A stretch of 64,000 bases of DNA, from assembly GCF_006539145.1 (NCBI RefSeq), contig NZ_BJML01000009.1:62001-126000 (forward strand). The letters run 5' to 3'. The translations under genes were made by a program, and so were the position numbers. The stretch comes from Microbacterium testaceum (lineage in GTDB: Bacteria; Actinomycetota; Actinomycetes; Actinomycetales; Microbacteriaceae). The stretch's first letter is position 1; every line of letters begins with the position of its first letter. Below the pieces are notes generated by a model. That model was given only the letters and a program-made list of their open reading frames with translations. It was not told the DNA's origin and searched no databases. Positions 50,628 through 58,745 of the stretch are shown piece by piece.

Positions 50628-51361
50628 ATGCGATCGAGGTGCGCACGGATATCCCCGCCTACCGCGCCGCGGTGGCCGAGCTCGCGCCCCGCGTGCGACT
50701 CGGCGTCGGCGTCGACGGTGTCCGCGTCGTCGCGGGGCGCGGCGCGTGGTGGGAACGGCTGGTCGATGCGACCGCGTTCATCGTCGACGAGCCCGAGCCG
50801 CTGCCGGCCGCCGTCCTCGGGCGGCTCTGGGTGATCGGCGTTCCAGTCGCGGTCGTCCGTCGACGCCTGCGGCCCGACGTGTTCGCCGACGCGACGGCGC
50901 AGGCGGTCGCCCCTCGTCACATCGTGGTCGACGCGTGGGGAGGGCGAACGGATGCCACGGCCCTCCTCCGCGACGCGATCGGGTGGGCGCGGGTGCTCGC
51001 CGGCGGCCCGCTGAGCGTCGTCGGTCGCGCCGACACAGCGGCGGCGACGACGATGTCCCTGCGCGGTCCGGACGGCGTCGGCCTGAGTGTCACCCGCGCG
51101 ATCGGCGGCGGGGTGGGCGGCGCTCTGGTCGCCACGGCGCTCGGGCCGCGACGGGTCGAGGTGCGCGTCGACAGCACATCGCCGCTGTGCGAGGTGGCCT
51201 TCGATGACGAGGACGGTCGCCGCATCCGGCCCGTTCGGCGGGAATCCCCCGAGCGTCTCGCGCTGCGCCGGGTTCTGGAGGCCGTCGAGTCGGGCACGGC
51301 GCTGAGCGACCTCGCGGAGCTGGCGGCCGACGATGCCGCCATCTCGCACTTCCCCGGATGA
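50624..51361 (+). CDS. Unknown protein coupled to Gfo/Idh/MocA gene
   Basis: A 245-aa protein I do not recognise. It has no signal peptide or membrane segment. The first part (VDATAFIVDEPEPLPAAVLGRLWVIGVPVAVVRRRL) and the end have the feel of a Gfo/Idh/MocA-like alpha/beta layout, but the GxGxxG nucleotide loop and EKP motif are missing. It could be a degenerate, non-catalytic partner of the preceding oxidoreductase, whose stop it overlaps (GTGA). Arg- and Ala-rich composition fits the genome; no other function is visible. Confidence 0.6.
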   Translation: MNAIEVRTDIPAYRAAVAELAPRVRLGVGVDGVRVVAGRGAWWERLVDATAFIVDEPEPLPAAVLGRLWVIGVPVAVVRRRLRPDVFADATAQAVAPRHIVVDAWGGRTDATALLRDAIGWARVLAGGPLSVVGRADTAAATTMSLRGPDGVGLSVTRAIGGGVGGALVATALGPRRVEVRVDSTSPLCEVAFDDEDGRRIRPVRRESPERLALRRVLEAVESGTALSDLAELAADDAAISHFPG

Positions 51362-51368
51362 GCGCGAC

Positions 51369-51463
51369 CGCTCCCGCCGGAGCCTGTCATGTCCCGCTCC
51401 CGCCGGAGCATGTCCCACTTTTGGTCGGTTGCCGGCTCCGCAAGTGACCACAACTGGGACATG
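51369..51463. repeat. Intergenic direct and inverted repeats upstream of ring-cleavage operon
   Basis: CGCTCCCGCCGGAGC, itself a hairpin, occurs at 51369-51383 and 51395-51409 (26-bp period). It runs into an 18-bp inverted repeat with two mismatches (51409-51426 with 51446-51463; CATGTCCCA arms) around a 19-nt loop, and AAGTGGGAC follows at 51473. The structure probably terminates the upstream transcript or isolates the aromatic operon. Confidence 0.55.
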
Positions 51464-51648
51464 CACCGTCATAAGTGGGACGCGGGGCCGACTGTCCGAG
51501 GAAGGGCACCCCAGCCGTCCGCGCTCGCTCCGGCAGCGGATAACTCACGCCGATGCCCGGCATCCACAGAATCGGATTCCCTGATATCGACTTCGGTCGG
51601 ATAGTGGAAGAAGAGTCGGAACGACCCGATTCACCGAAAGGATCGAAG

Positions 51649-52665
51649 ATGATCAAGCTTCTCTCTCATCTGTCGTTCGTCGCGATCACGACTCCTGATG
51701 TCGAGGCCTCGGTGGACTTCTACGTCCATCAGGTGGGGCTGACCGAGGTCGCCCGCGAAGACGGCCGTGTCTACCTCCGCTGCTGGGGCGACTACTACGC
51801 GTACTCCGTCGTCGTCGCCCAGGGCGACGAGCCCTCGCTCGAGACCATGGCGTGGCGGACCTCGTCGGCCGAGGCCCTCGAGGAGGCCGCGAAGCGCGTG
51901 CAGGCCGCCGGTATCGAGGGCGAGTGGTTCGAGGGCCGCGGCATCGGCCGCGCCTTCCGCTTCACCGGGCCGTTCGGCCACAACATGACCCTGCACTGGG
52001 AGGTCGAGCGTCACCGCGCCGAGCCGCACACGGCTTCGATCTTCCCCGACCGCCCCGAGAAGCGCAGCCCCGTCGCCGGAGCCCCGCGCCAGCTCGACCA
52101 CGTCACCGTCGCCACGCAGGACGTCGACGCGTTCGTGCAGTGGTACGTCGACACGCTCGGGTTCCGCTTCATGGCGCGCACCGTGCTCGACGAAGCCCCC
52201 ATCTCGGTGTTCTCGGTGCTCACGACCAACGAGAAGTCGCACGACCTCGGCGTCGTGCTCGACGGCTCGAGCCGCGCCGGCCGCATCAACCACTACGCCT
52301 TCTGGGTCGACACCCGCGAAGAACTGCTCATCGCGGCCGACACGCTCATGGAGAACGGCATCCCCATCGAGTACGGCCCCAACATTCACGGGATCGGCGA
52401 GCAGACGTTCCTCTACTACCGCGAGCCCTCGAGCCTGCGCATCGAGCTGAACACCGGCGGCTACCGCAACTACGTGCCCGACTGGGAGGCCAACACCTGG
52501 AAGCCGTCGCAGGGGTCGAACAACTTCTACCGCAACGGCCGCATGCCCATGTCGATGACCGAGTCGTTCCCGCCGGCCGACGGCCCCAGCGCCACCGAAG
52601 AGGGCGTGCCCGACGAGATCAAGGACGCCCTGCTCAACCCCTACGCCGTCGAGGGTCGGGGCTGA
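51649..52665 (+). CDS. VOC-family extradiol ring-cleavage dioxygenase
   Basis: A 338-aa two-domain vicinal-oxygen-chelate protein of the catechol 2,3-dioxygenase type. The C-terminal domain carries the Fe(II) facial triad: His of QLDHVTVAT, His of INHYAFWVD, and Glu of SLRIELNTGG; the N-terminal domain (LSFVAITTPDVEASVDFY) is structural. It should cleave a catecholic ring beside the two hydroxyls. AAAGGA lies eight bases before the ATG. It opens an operon of two FAH hydrolases, a cyclase, a monooxygenase, an amidohydrolase and an SDR. The C-terminal extension (about 300-338) is unusual but family-compatible. Confidence 0.88.
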   Translation: MIKLLSHLSFVAITTPDVEASVDFYVHQVGLTEVAREDGRVYLRCWGDYYAYSVVVAQGDEPSLETMAWRTSSAEALEEAAKRVQAAGIEGEWFEGRGIGRAFRFTGPFGHNMTLHWEVERHRAEPHTASIFPDRPEKRSPVAGAPRQLDHVTVATQDVDAFVQWYVDTLGFRFMARTVLDEAPISVFSVLTTNEKSHDLGVVLDGSSRAGRINHYAFWVDTREELLIAADTLMENGIPIEYGPNIHGIGEQTFLYYREPSSLRIELNTGGYRNYVPDWEANTWKPSQGSNNFYRNGRMPMSMTESFPPADGPSATEEGVPDEIKDALLNPYAVEGRG

Positions 52666-52699
52666 GGGTCGATCCCGGTCGGGGAAAGTGAGAACCATC

Positions 52700-53647
52700 A
52701 TGACGACTGCACCGTTCGCGCTCGCGCGCTTCCGAGACGGGGATGCCGTGCGCGTCGGCCTCGTGGTCGGCGACCGCATCCGCCCGCTCAGCGACGCCGA
52801 GCTGGGAGGCGGTCTGAACGCGTTCCTCGCCGACCCCGACTGGGATCGAATCGAAGGCCTGACCGAAGCGCCGGGGGAGTGGCATCCGCTTTCGACCGTC
52901 ACTCTCACGGCGCCCGTCGAGCCGCGGCAGGTGCTGCAGACCGGCGCCAACTACCGCGAGCACGTCATTCAGCTCGTGGCCGCGGGCCTGACGCAGAACA
53001 CCGACCGCACGCCCGAAGAGGCACACTCCTTCGCCGCCGAGATGATGGACGAGCGCGCCCGCAGCGGCGAGCCGTACTTCTTCATCGGGCTCACCGCGTG
53101 CGTCGTCGGCGACGACGTGCCGCTCGTGCTTCCCGCCTACAGCGAGGTGCATGACTGGGAGCTCGAGCTCGCCGTCGTGATCGGCCGCGAGGCGTTCCGC
53201 GTCTCGCGCGAGGACGCTCTCGATCACGTCGCCGGGTACACGATCGTCAACGACATCACGACGCGCGATCTCGTGTTCCGAAAGGACATGAAGGAGATCG
53301 GCACGGACTGGTACCGGGCGAAGAACGCCCCCGGGTTCCTGCCGACCGGGCCTCTGCTCGTGCCCGCGCGTTTCGTCGACTCGACCGACACCCCCGTACG
53401 TCTCGAACTGAACGGGCAGGTGATGCAGGATGCCAACACCTCCGACCTTCTCTTCGACGTCCCGGCGCTCGTCTCGGCGGCCTCGCAGACGCACCCCCTG
53501 CTCCCGGGCGACCTGCTGCTGACGGGCAGCCCCGCCGGCAACGGCCAGCACTGGAAGAGGTTCCTGCGCGACGGCGACGTGATGACGGGGACCATCGGTG
53601 CGCTCGGTACGCAGGTCGTGCGGTGCGTGGGGGAGGCGGCGTCGTGA
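52700..53647 (+). CDS. Fumarylacetoacetate hydrolase-family protein 1
   Basis: A 315-aa FAH-fold hydrolase or isomerase. Metal ligands lie in SEVHDWELELAVVIG (two Glu) and VNDITTRDLVFRKD (Asp). Members hydrolyse or decarboxylate the products of meta-cleavage (hydroxymuconic or acylpyruvate intermediates). FLPTGPLLV and LLTGSPAGNGQHWK are family landmarks. Start: ATG at 52700 chosen; a GTG four codons earlier has a better-placed GGGGAAA and cannot be excluded. Its stop overlaps the cyclase gene start (GTGA). Confidence 0.88.
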   Translation: MTTAPFALARFRDGDAVRVGLVVGDRIRPLSDAELGGGLNAFLADPDWDRIEGLTEAPGEWHPLSTVTLTAPVEPRQVLQTGANYREHVIQLVAAGLTQNTDRTPEEAHSFAAEMMDERARSGEPYFFIGLTACVVGDDVPLVLPAYSEVHDWELELAVVIGREAFRVSREDALDHVAGYTIVNDITTRDLVFRKDMKEIGTDWYRAKNAPGFLPTGPLLVPARFVDSTDTPVRLELNGQVMQDANTSDLLFDVPALVSAASQTHPLLPGDLLLTGSPAGNGQHWKRFLRDGDVMTGTIGALGTQVVRCVGEAAS

Positions 53648-54693
53648 CCCTCCGACCAGCTCAGGGACCGGACGCGGCGCGACGACCGGGCGCGGCTCCG
53701 GGGGCCCTCCCGTCCGAGGACCCGGCCGACCTCGACCGGCAGAATCCCGAGACCGAGATCGCCGCGCGCGCCGAGGCGTTCCGCAACTGGGGCCGCTGGG
53801 GCGAGGACGACGTGCTCGGCACGCTCAACTTCATCGACGCCGACAAGCGTCGCCGGGCCGCGGCCCTCGTGCGCGACGGCGTCTCGATCTCGCTCTCGCA
53901 GCGCTTCGACACCGACGGGCCGCAGAAGGGCTGGCGCCGGCGCACCAACCCGGTGCACACGATGACCGACACGGGCACGGATGCCGAGCGAGGCAACCAG
54001 GGCTTCCCGCACGGCATCGGCGGCGCCGACGACGTCATCGCGATGCCCCTGCAGTGCTCGACGCAGTGGGACGGCCTCGGTCACATCTTCGACCACGGGT
54101 ACGCCTGGAACGGGCGCCGGGCGGGCGACGTCGTGACGAGCGACGGCGATCTCGTCACCGGCATCGAACACGCGGCCGACGTGATCGTCTCGCGGGGCGT
54201 CCTGCTGGACCTGGGCCGTCACCTCGCCCCCGACACCCGAGAACTCGCTGACGGCTACGCGATCACGGTCGGTGACCTCGAGGCCTGCGCCGACGCCGAG
54301 GGTGTCGAGATCGAGCGAGGCGACATCGTGCTCGTGCGCACCGGCCACTACACGCGCGCGCACCGCGAGGGCTGGGGCGACTACGCGGGCGGCCCCGCAC
54401 CGGGACTCTCGCTCACCACGGCCGGGTGGCTGCACCGCACCGAGATCGCCGCGATCGCGACCGACACCTGGGGCTTCGAGGTGCGTCCGAACGAGTTCGA
54501 CGTGCCGGCCTTCCAACCGCTGCACCAGGTCGTGATCCCGAACATGGGTCTGACGATCGGCGAGATGTGGAACCTCGACGCGCTCGCCTCGCACTGCGCG
54601 GCCGCGGGTCGGTGGCAGTTCCTGCTCTCGGCCCCGCCGTTGCCGATCACCGGGGCCGTCGGGTCGCCGGTGAACCCCGTCGCTCTGCTGTAA
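53644..54693 (+). CDS. Cyclase-family metal hydrolase (kynurenine formamidase-like)
   Basis: A 349-aa cyclase-family protein. STQWDGLGHIFDHGYAWNG corresponds to the H-x-G-T-H-x-D-x-x-x-H metal loop in the variant form common to the TQWDGLGH subgroup, and GDIVLVRTGHYTR and DVPAFQPLHQVVIPNMGLTIGE are further landmarks. It probably opens a lactone or hydrolyses a ring-cleavage product. GTG start overlapping the FAH stop, so translation is coupled. The Arg/Pro-rich first 30 residues may be dispensable; a later start is possible. Confidence 0.82.
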   Translation: MTLRPAQGPDAARRPGAAPGALPSEDPADLDRQNPETEIAARAEAFRNWGRWGEDDVLGTLNFIDADKRRRAAALVRDGVSISLSQRFDTDGPQKGWRRRTNPVHTMTDTGTDAERGNQGFPHGIGGADDVIAMPLQCSTQWDGLGHIFDHGYAWNGRRAGDVVTSDGDLVTGIEHAADVIVSRGVLLDLGRHLAPDTRELADGYAITVGDLEACADAEGVEIERGDIVLVRTGHYTRAHREGWGDYAGGPAPGLSLTTAGWLHRTEIAAIATDTWGFEVRPNEFDVPAFQPLHQVVIPNMGLTIGEMWNLDALASHCAAAGRWQFLLSAPPLPITGAVGSPVNPVALL

Positions 54694-54728
54694 TTCCTTC
54701 ACCCGTCCCAGAACAGAGAGGTTCTGAC

Positions 54729-55862
54729 ATGACCGCCGTTCAGAAAGTCGCGATCGCCGGAGCCGGCGTCGCTGGCCTTGCCACCGCCATCTTCCTCGCC
54801 AAGGCCGGTGTCGAGGTCGACCTCTACGACGCCCAGCCCGCGCTGTCCACGCATGGCTCGGGCATCACGCTGCAGGGCAACGCCCTGCGCGTTTTCGACG
54901 AGCTCGGTGTCTGGGACGAGATCGCCGCCGCCGGAAGGGCATTCGAGGGCTTGAACCTCCGCGCCCCCGGCCCCGGGGCGCCCGTCGTCGCGGCTCTCCC
55001 CGACCTCAAGACCGGAGGCCCCGACTACCCCTCCACCATGGGTATGTCCCGCCCCGACCTCGCCCGCATCCTGCTCGCCGAGGCCGAGCGCTCCGGTGCG
55101 CGCGTGCACTTCGGCACCCGTGTGACGGGCGTCTCGCAGACCGACGACGCCGTCGCCGTCGAGGTCGACGGTCGGCCCGCGGGCACCTTCGATGTGCTCG
55201 TCGGCGCCGATGGCCTGCACTCGGCGGTGCGCGAGATGATCGGCATCCACGTCTCTCCCGAGCAGACGGGCATGGGAATCTGGCGCACGTTCGTCTCGCT
55301 GCCTCCCGAGGTCGACCGCAGCGAGCTGTACTACGGCGGGCCGATGTACATCGCGGGCTACACCCCCACGGGTGACGACACCATGTACGCGTTCCTCGTC
55401 GAGGCGGCGCAGGACCGCTCGAGCGCCTCCCCCGAGGAGGCGCGGCGCATCATGGTCGAGCAGTCGCGCGCCTACGACGGCCCGTGGAACCACATCCGCG
55501 CCGACATCGAGGCCGGCGCCGACGCCAACTACACGTGGTTCACGCGCCACCTCGTCGATGCCCCGTGGAACCGCAGTCGCGCCGTCGTCATCGGCGACGC
55601 CGCGCACAGCTGCCCTCCCACGATCGCTCAGGGCGCGGCCCAGGGACTGGAAGACGCGGCGGTCCTCAGCGAGCTGCTCGTGAACCGGGATGCCGTGGAC
55701 CAGACGCTGTGGGACGAGTTCCACGAACGCCGAGTGGCGCGGGCGAAAGCCATCGTCGACGCCTCGGTGCAGCTCGGTCAGTGGCAGCTCGACGGCGTCC
55801 GCGACGCCGACATGGGCGGCCTGATGTTCGGTGTCGCGCAGCTGACGGCGGCCCGCGCATGA
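54729..55862 (+). CDS. FAD-dependent aromatic monooxygenase of the ring-cleavage operon
   Basis: A 377-aa group A flavin monooxygenase: VAIAGAGVAGLATAIFLAKAG (FAD), FDVLVGADGLHSAVRE (DG motif), AVVIGDAAHSCPPTIAQGAAQGLED (GD motif). It would add the hydroxyl needed before extradiol cleavage by the VOC enzyme. In the Herbaspirillum naringenin pathway (fde) an FAD monooxygenase plays just this part, an analogy only. AGAGAGG precedes the ATG. Overlaps the next gene by four bases (ATGA). Confidence 0.87.
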   Translation: MTAVQKVAIAGAGVAGLATAIFLAKAGVEVDLYDAQPALSTHGSGITLQGNALRVFDELGVWDEIAAAGRAFEGLNLRAPGPGAPVVAALPDLKTGGPDYPSTMGMSRPDLARILLAEAERSGARVHFGTRVTGVSQTDDAVAVEVDGRPAGTFDVLVGADGLHSAVREMIGIHVSPEQTGMGIWRTFVSLPPEVDRSELYYGGPMYIAGYTPTGDDTMYAFLVEAAQDRSSASPEEARRIMVEQSRAYDGPWNHIRADIEAGADANYTWFTRHLVDAPWNRSRAVVIGDAAHSCPPTIAQGAAQGLEDAAVLSELLVNRDAVDQTLWDEFHERRVARAKAIVDASVQLGQWQLDGVRDADMGGLMFGVAQLTAARA

Positions 55863-56890
55863 GCGTCCCGCAGCAGGGTGCGCCCGAGGTCACCGACGTC
55901 CACGCCCACCTCCTGATGCCCGGCCTGCACGCCGAGGTCGAGCGTCGGGTGCCCGAGGACGTGCAGGCCGCGGCCGACCTGGAGCTGCGCCGGAACGGCT
56001 TGCCGAGCCTGCAGGCCTCGGGGCGCATGATCGGCGAGCGCTTCCCGAAGCTGACCTCGGTCGAGGCTCGCCTGGCCGCGATGGACGCGCAGGGCGTCGA
56101 CCGGCAATGGGTAAGCCCCTCTCCGAACCACTTCTACCCGTGGGCGAACGAAGGACTCGCGACCTGGGCGACCGGCGAGGCGAACCGTCTCATCGCGGAG
56201 CACGTCGCGCAGGCGCCCGACCGGCTCGTGGGCTTGGGCACCGTGCCCCTGCAGCACCCGCACCTCGTGGTCGACGCTCTCGACGACGCCGTGCTCGGTC
56301 GGGGCCTCGCGGGCGTGGAGATCTCCTCGTTCGCGGGCGAGGTCGAACTCAGCGACGAGCGTCTCGAGCCCTTCTGGGCGCGGGCGGCCGAATTGCGTGC
56401 CGTGGTGTTCCTCCACCCCTTCGGCTGCTCACTCGACGAGCGGCTCGACCGGTTCTACCTCTCCAACACGGTCGGCCAGCCCACCGAGAACGCCGTCGCG
56501 TTGTCGCACCTGATCTTCGCGGGCGTGCTGGACCGGCATCCGGGACTCCGTCTGATCGCCGCGCACGGGGGCGGATATCTGCCGACCGCGATCGGGCGGA
56601 GCGACCGGGCCTGGAGGGTGCGCCCCGAGGCGCACGGCTGCGCGCATGCGCCGTCGACGTACCTTTCGAAGATCTGGTTCGACACCGTCGTGCACGACGA
56701 GCGGGCGCTGCGCTGGCTCGTCGAGGCGGCGGGAGCGGACCGGGTACTGCTGGGGAGCGACTTCCCCTTCGACATGGGCCTGGACGAGCCCGTCGCCTTC
56801 GTACGCGGGGCGGGGCTGACGGATGCCGACACGACCGGCATCCTGGGCGGGAACGCCGCCGAACTGCTGCGCACGCGGGTGCACGCGTGA
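55859..56890 (+). CDS. ACMSD-like amidohydrolase (probable decarboxylase)
   Basis: A 343-aa amidohydrolase of the ACMSD/gamma-resorcylate decarboxylase group. Metal ligands: DVHAHLL, HPFG, AHGGGYLPT and the Asp of LGSDFPFDMG. These enzymes decarboxylate aromatic acids or muconic-semialdehyde acids, non-oxidatively. Here it should remove CO2 from an intermediate after or before ring opening. It overlaps both neighbours (ATGA and GTGA), showing a tightly coupled operon. Confidence 0.88.
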   Translation: MSVPQQGAPEVTDVHAHLLMPGLHAEVERRVPEDVQAAADLELRRNGLPSLQASGRMIGERFPKLTSVEARLAAMDAQGVDRQWVSPSPNHFYPWANEGLATWATGEANRLIAEHVAQAPDRLVGLGTVPLQHPHLVVDALDDAVLGRGLAGVEISSFAGEVELSDERLEPFWARAAELRAVVFLHPFGCSLDERLDRFYLSNTVGQPTENAVALSHLIFAGVLDRHPGLRLIAAHGGGYLPTAIGRSDRAWRVRPEAHGCAHAPSTYLSKIWFDTVVHDERALRWLVEAAGADRVLLGSDFPFDMGLDEPVAFVRGAGLTDADTTGILGGNAAELLRTRVHA

Positions 56891-57858
56891 GGATCGCTCG
56901 CTGGACAGACGGCGCCGACGTGGGCGAGGGCTTCGTCGACGGTGACGCGGTCGTGCCGTTCCCGGACGGACTGCGGGTCGCCGAGGTCTTGGCGCAGGGG
57001 CTGTCGGTGGTGTCGGCGCTCTTCGAACGTCGGGATCGCGCCGCCGCGAGGTCGCTGTCCGAGGTGCACCTGCTCGCCCCTCTCGTGCCGGCCTCGATAC
57101 GCGATTTCGTGGCCTTCGAGGAGCACGTCGAGGGCGTGAGCGCCTCGGTCGACGGCAGGAGCGAGGTCGTGCCCGAGTGGTACGAGGCGCCGACGTTCTA
57201 CTTCACCAACCCGCACACCGTGCGGGCGACGGGGGACGTCATCGCGATCCCCGAGACACAGCGCCTCGACGTCGAGCTCGAGCTGGCGGTCGTGATCGGA
57301 GCGGTACCGGGTTCCGACGGCGAGAACCTGGATGCCACGACGGCGGCATCCCATATCTTCGGCTACACCGTGATGAACGACTGGTCGGCGCGCGACCTGC
57401 AGTCCCGCGAGATGAAGGTGCGCCTGGGGCCCGCCAAGGGCAAGGACTTCGCCATGACCCTCGGGCCGTGGATCGTCACGGCCGATGAGATGGAGCCCTT
57501 CGTCGACGAAGACGGCTTCCTCGCCGTGCGCGCGGAGCTGTTCGTCAACGGCGAGCTGATCGGCCACGACCTCGTGTCGAACATGGGCTGGCCGTTCGCC
57601 GAGCTCGTGGCCTACGCCGCGCGCAATTCCGTGGTCGTGCCGGGCGACGTGCTCGGCTCGGGGACCGTCGGCAACGGCGGCTGCCTCGGCGAGCTGTGGG
57701 GTCGTCGCGGCGGCCTCGACCCGCGCCCGCTCGAACCGGGCGATGAGGTGCGCCTGGCGATCGAGGGCGTCGGCGAGGTCGTCAACGTCGTAGGGGAGCG
57801 GGTAGCGGCGCCGCCCGTCGCCCGGGCGCGGGAGCGGTCGCGGGCACGGTCGCGATGA
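56887..57858 (+). CDS. Fumarylacetoacetate hydrolase-family protein 2
   Basis: A 323-aa FAH-fold enzyme. RLDVELELAVVIGAVPG and VMNDWSARDLQSREMKVRLGPAKGKDFAMTLGPWIVT are clear family motifs with the metal-binding Glu and Asp. It belongs to a branch distinct from the 52700 protein and closer to acylpyruvate-type hydrolases (with the KGKDF segment of fumarylpyruvate hydrolases), so the operon may need two different C-C hydrolase steps. GTG start overlaps the amidohydrolase stop; its own stop overlaps the SDR start. Confidence 0.88.
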   Translation: MRIARWTDGADVGEGFVDGDAVVPFPDGLRVAEVLAQGLSVVSALFERRDRAAARSLSEVHLLAPLVPASIRDFVAFEEHVEGVSASVDGRSEVVPEWYEAPTFYFTNPHTVRATGDVIAIPETQRLDVELELAVVIGAVPGSDGENLDATTAASHIFGYTVMNDWSARDLQSREMKVRLGPAKGKDFAMTLGPWIVTADEMEPFVDEDGFLAVRAELFVNGELIGHDLVSNMGWPFAELVAYAARNSVVVPGDVLGSGTVGNGGCLGELWGRRGGLDPRPLEPGDEVRLAIEGVGEVVNVVGERVAAPPVARARERSRARSR

Positions 57859-58616
57859 GCACGTCCGGCGTCACCGGCAACCTCTTCGTCGTCACGGGCG
57901 CGGCGGGCGGCCAGGGGGCGGCCGAAGCCCTCGCCCTCGCCCGCCAGGGTGCCGAGGTCATCGCGGTCGACCTGGCCGACGGGGCCGCCGACCTTCTCGC
58001 GGCAGCCCCCGAGGGGTCGATCGCCTACCGCCGTCTCGACGTGTCGTCCGAGGCGGGCTGGGCAGCGCTCGCCGCCTCACTGGAGGGCCGCCGGGTGCGC
58101 GGTCTCGTCAACAACGCGGGCATCACCCATCGCGCCCGCATCGGCTCGCTCGTGCGCGCCGACTGGGACCGCGTCTTCGCGGTGAACGTGACGGGCGCCA
58201 TGCTCGGCGTCCAGGCTCTGCTGCCGTCGATGGATGCCGGCTCCTCGATCGTCAACATCGGCTCGGTCGCCGGACTCACGGGGCACTACACGGCGGCGTA
58301 CACCGCGAGCAAGTGGGCGCTCCGCGGCCTCACGCACGCGTGCGTGACGGAGCTCGGGCCGCGCGGGATCCGCGTCAATCTCGTGCACCCCGGATTCGTC
58401 GACACGGCCATGACCGCCAGCGCTCCACCCGCCTTCCGCGCGGCGAACGAGCGGATCATCCCGCTCGGTCGCGCGGGCGAGGTCGACGAGCTCGCGGGGG
58501 TCGTGGTTTTCCTGCTCTCGGATGCCGCGGCTTTCATCACCGGAGCCGAGATCGGTGTCGACGGTGGGCAGGCGCTCTCCGGCGCCGCCACGGTGCTCAG
58601 TCGCGCCCTGCTCTAA
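57855..58616 (+). CDS. Short-chain dehydrogenase/reductase
   Basis: A 253-aa classical SDR: cofactor loop TGAAGGQG (residues 14-21), NNAGIT, catalytic Ser of NIGSVAG, and YTASK (Tyr, Lys). The Asp at the end of the second strand (IAVDLAD) predicts preference for NAD(H). It probably oxidises or reduces a hydroxy or keto intermediate in the ring-cleavage pathway. It is the last gene of the overlapping operon; a promoter follows for the MFS gene. Confidence 0.9.
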   Translation: MSTSGVTGNLFVVTGAAGGQGAAEALALARQGAEVIAVDLADGAADLLAAAPEGSIAYRRLDVSSEAGWAALAASLEGRRVRGLVNNAGITHRARIGSLVRADWDRVFAVNVTGAMLGVQALLPSMDAGSSIVNIGSVAGLTGHYTAAYTASKWALRGLTHACVTELGPRGIRVNLVHPGFVDTAMTASAPPAFRAANERIIPLGRAGEVDELAGVVVFLLSDAAAFITGAEIGVDGGQALSGAATVLSRALL

Positions 58617-58618
58617 TG

Positions 58619-58646
58619 TTGATTTTCGACATAAGTGGGCTATGAT
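58619..58646 (+). promoter_or_regulatory. Promoter of the MFS transporter gene with overlapping palindrome
   Basis: TTGATT (58619-58624), 16 bp, TATGAT (58641-58646) is a sigma70-type promoter directly after the SDR stop. Overlapping it, ATGTTGA-TTT-TCGACAT (58616-58632) is an inverted repeat with one mismatch, and CATAAG (58630-58635) is another YTTATG box. Regulation separate from the ring-cleavage operon is likely. Confidence 0.6.
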
Positions 58647-58745
58647 GGGCACGACGTCGGGGCCCTTCGGGTCCGTTCGCCCGGTGAGGGAGCCGGAGCG
58701 GCACATACGGTCGCGTCGATCGCCCGGTCGTACGGCGCCCCACGC

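Noticed and set aside
51369..51463. CRISPR-like repeats
   Set aside because: Only two copies of a 15-bp self-complementary word, spacing too short, no cas genes nearby; treated as intergenic palindromes.
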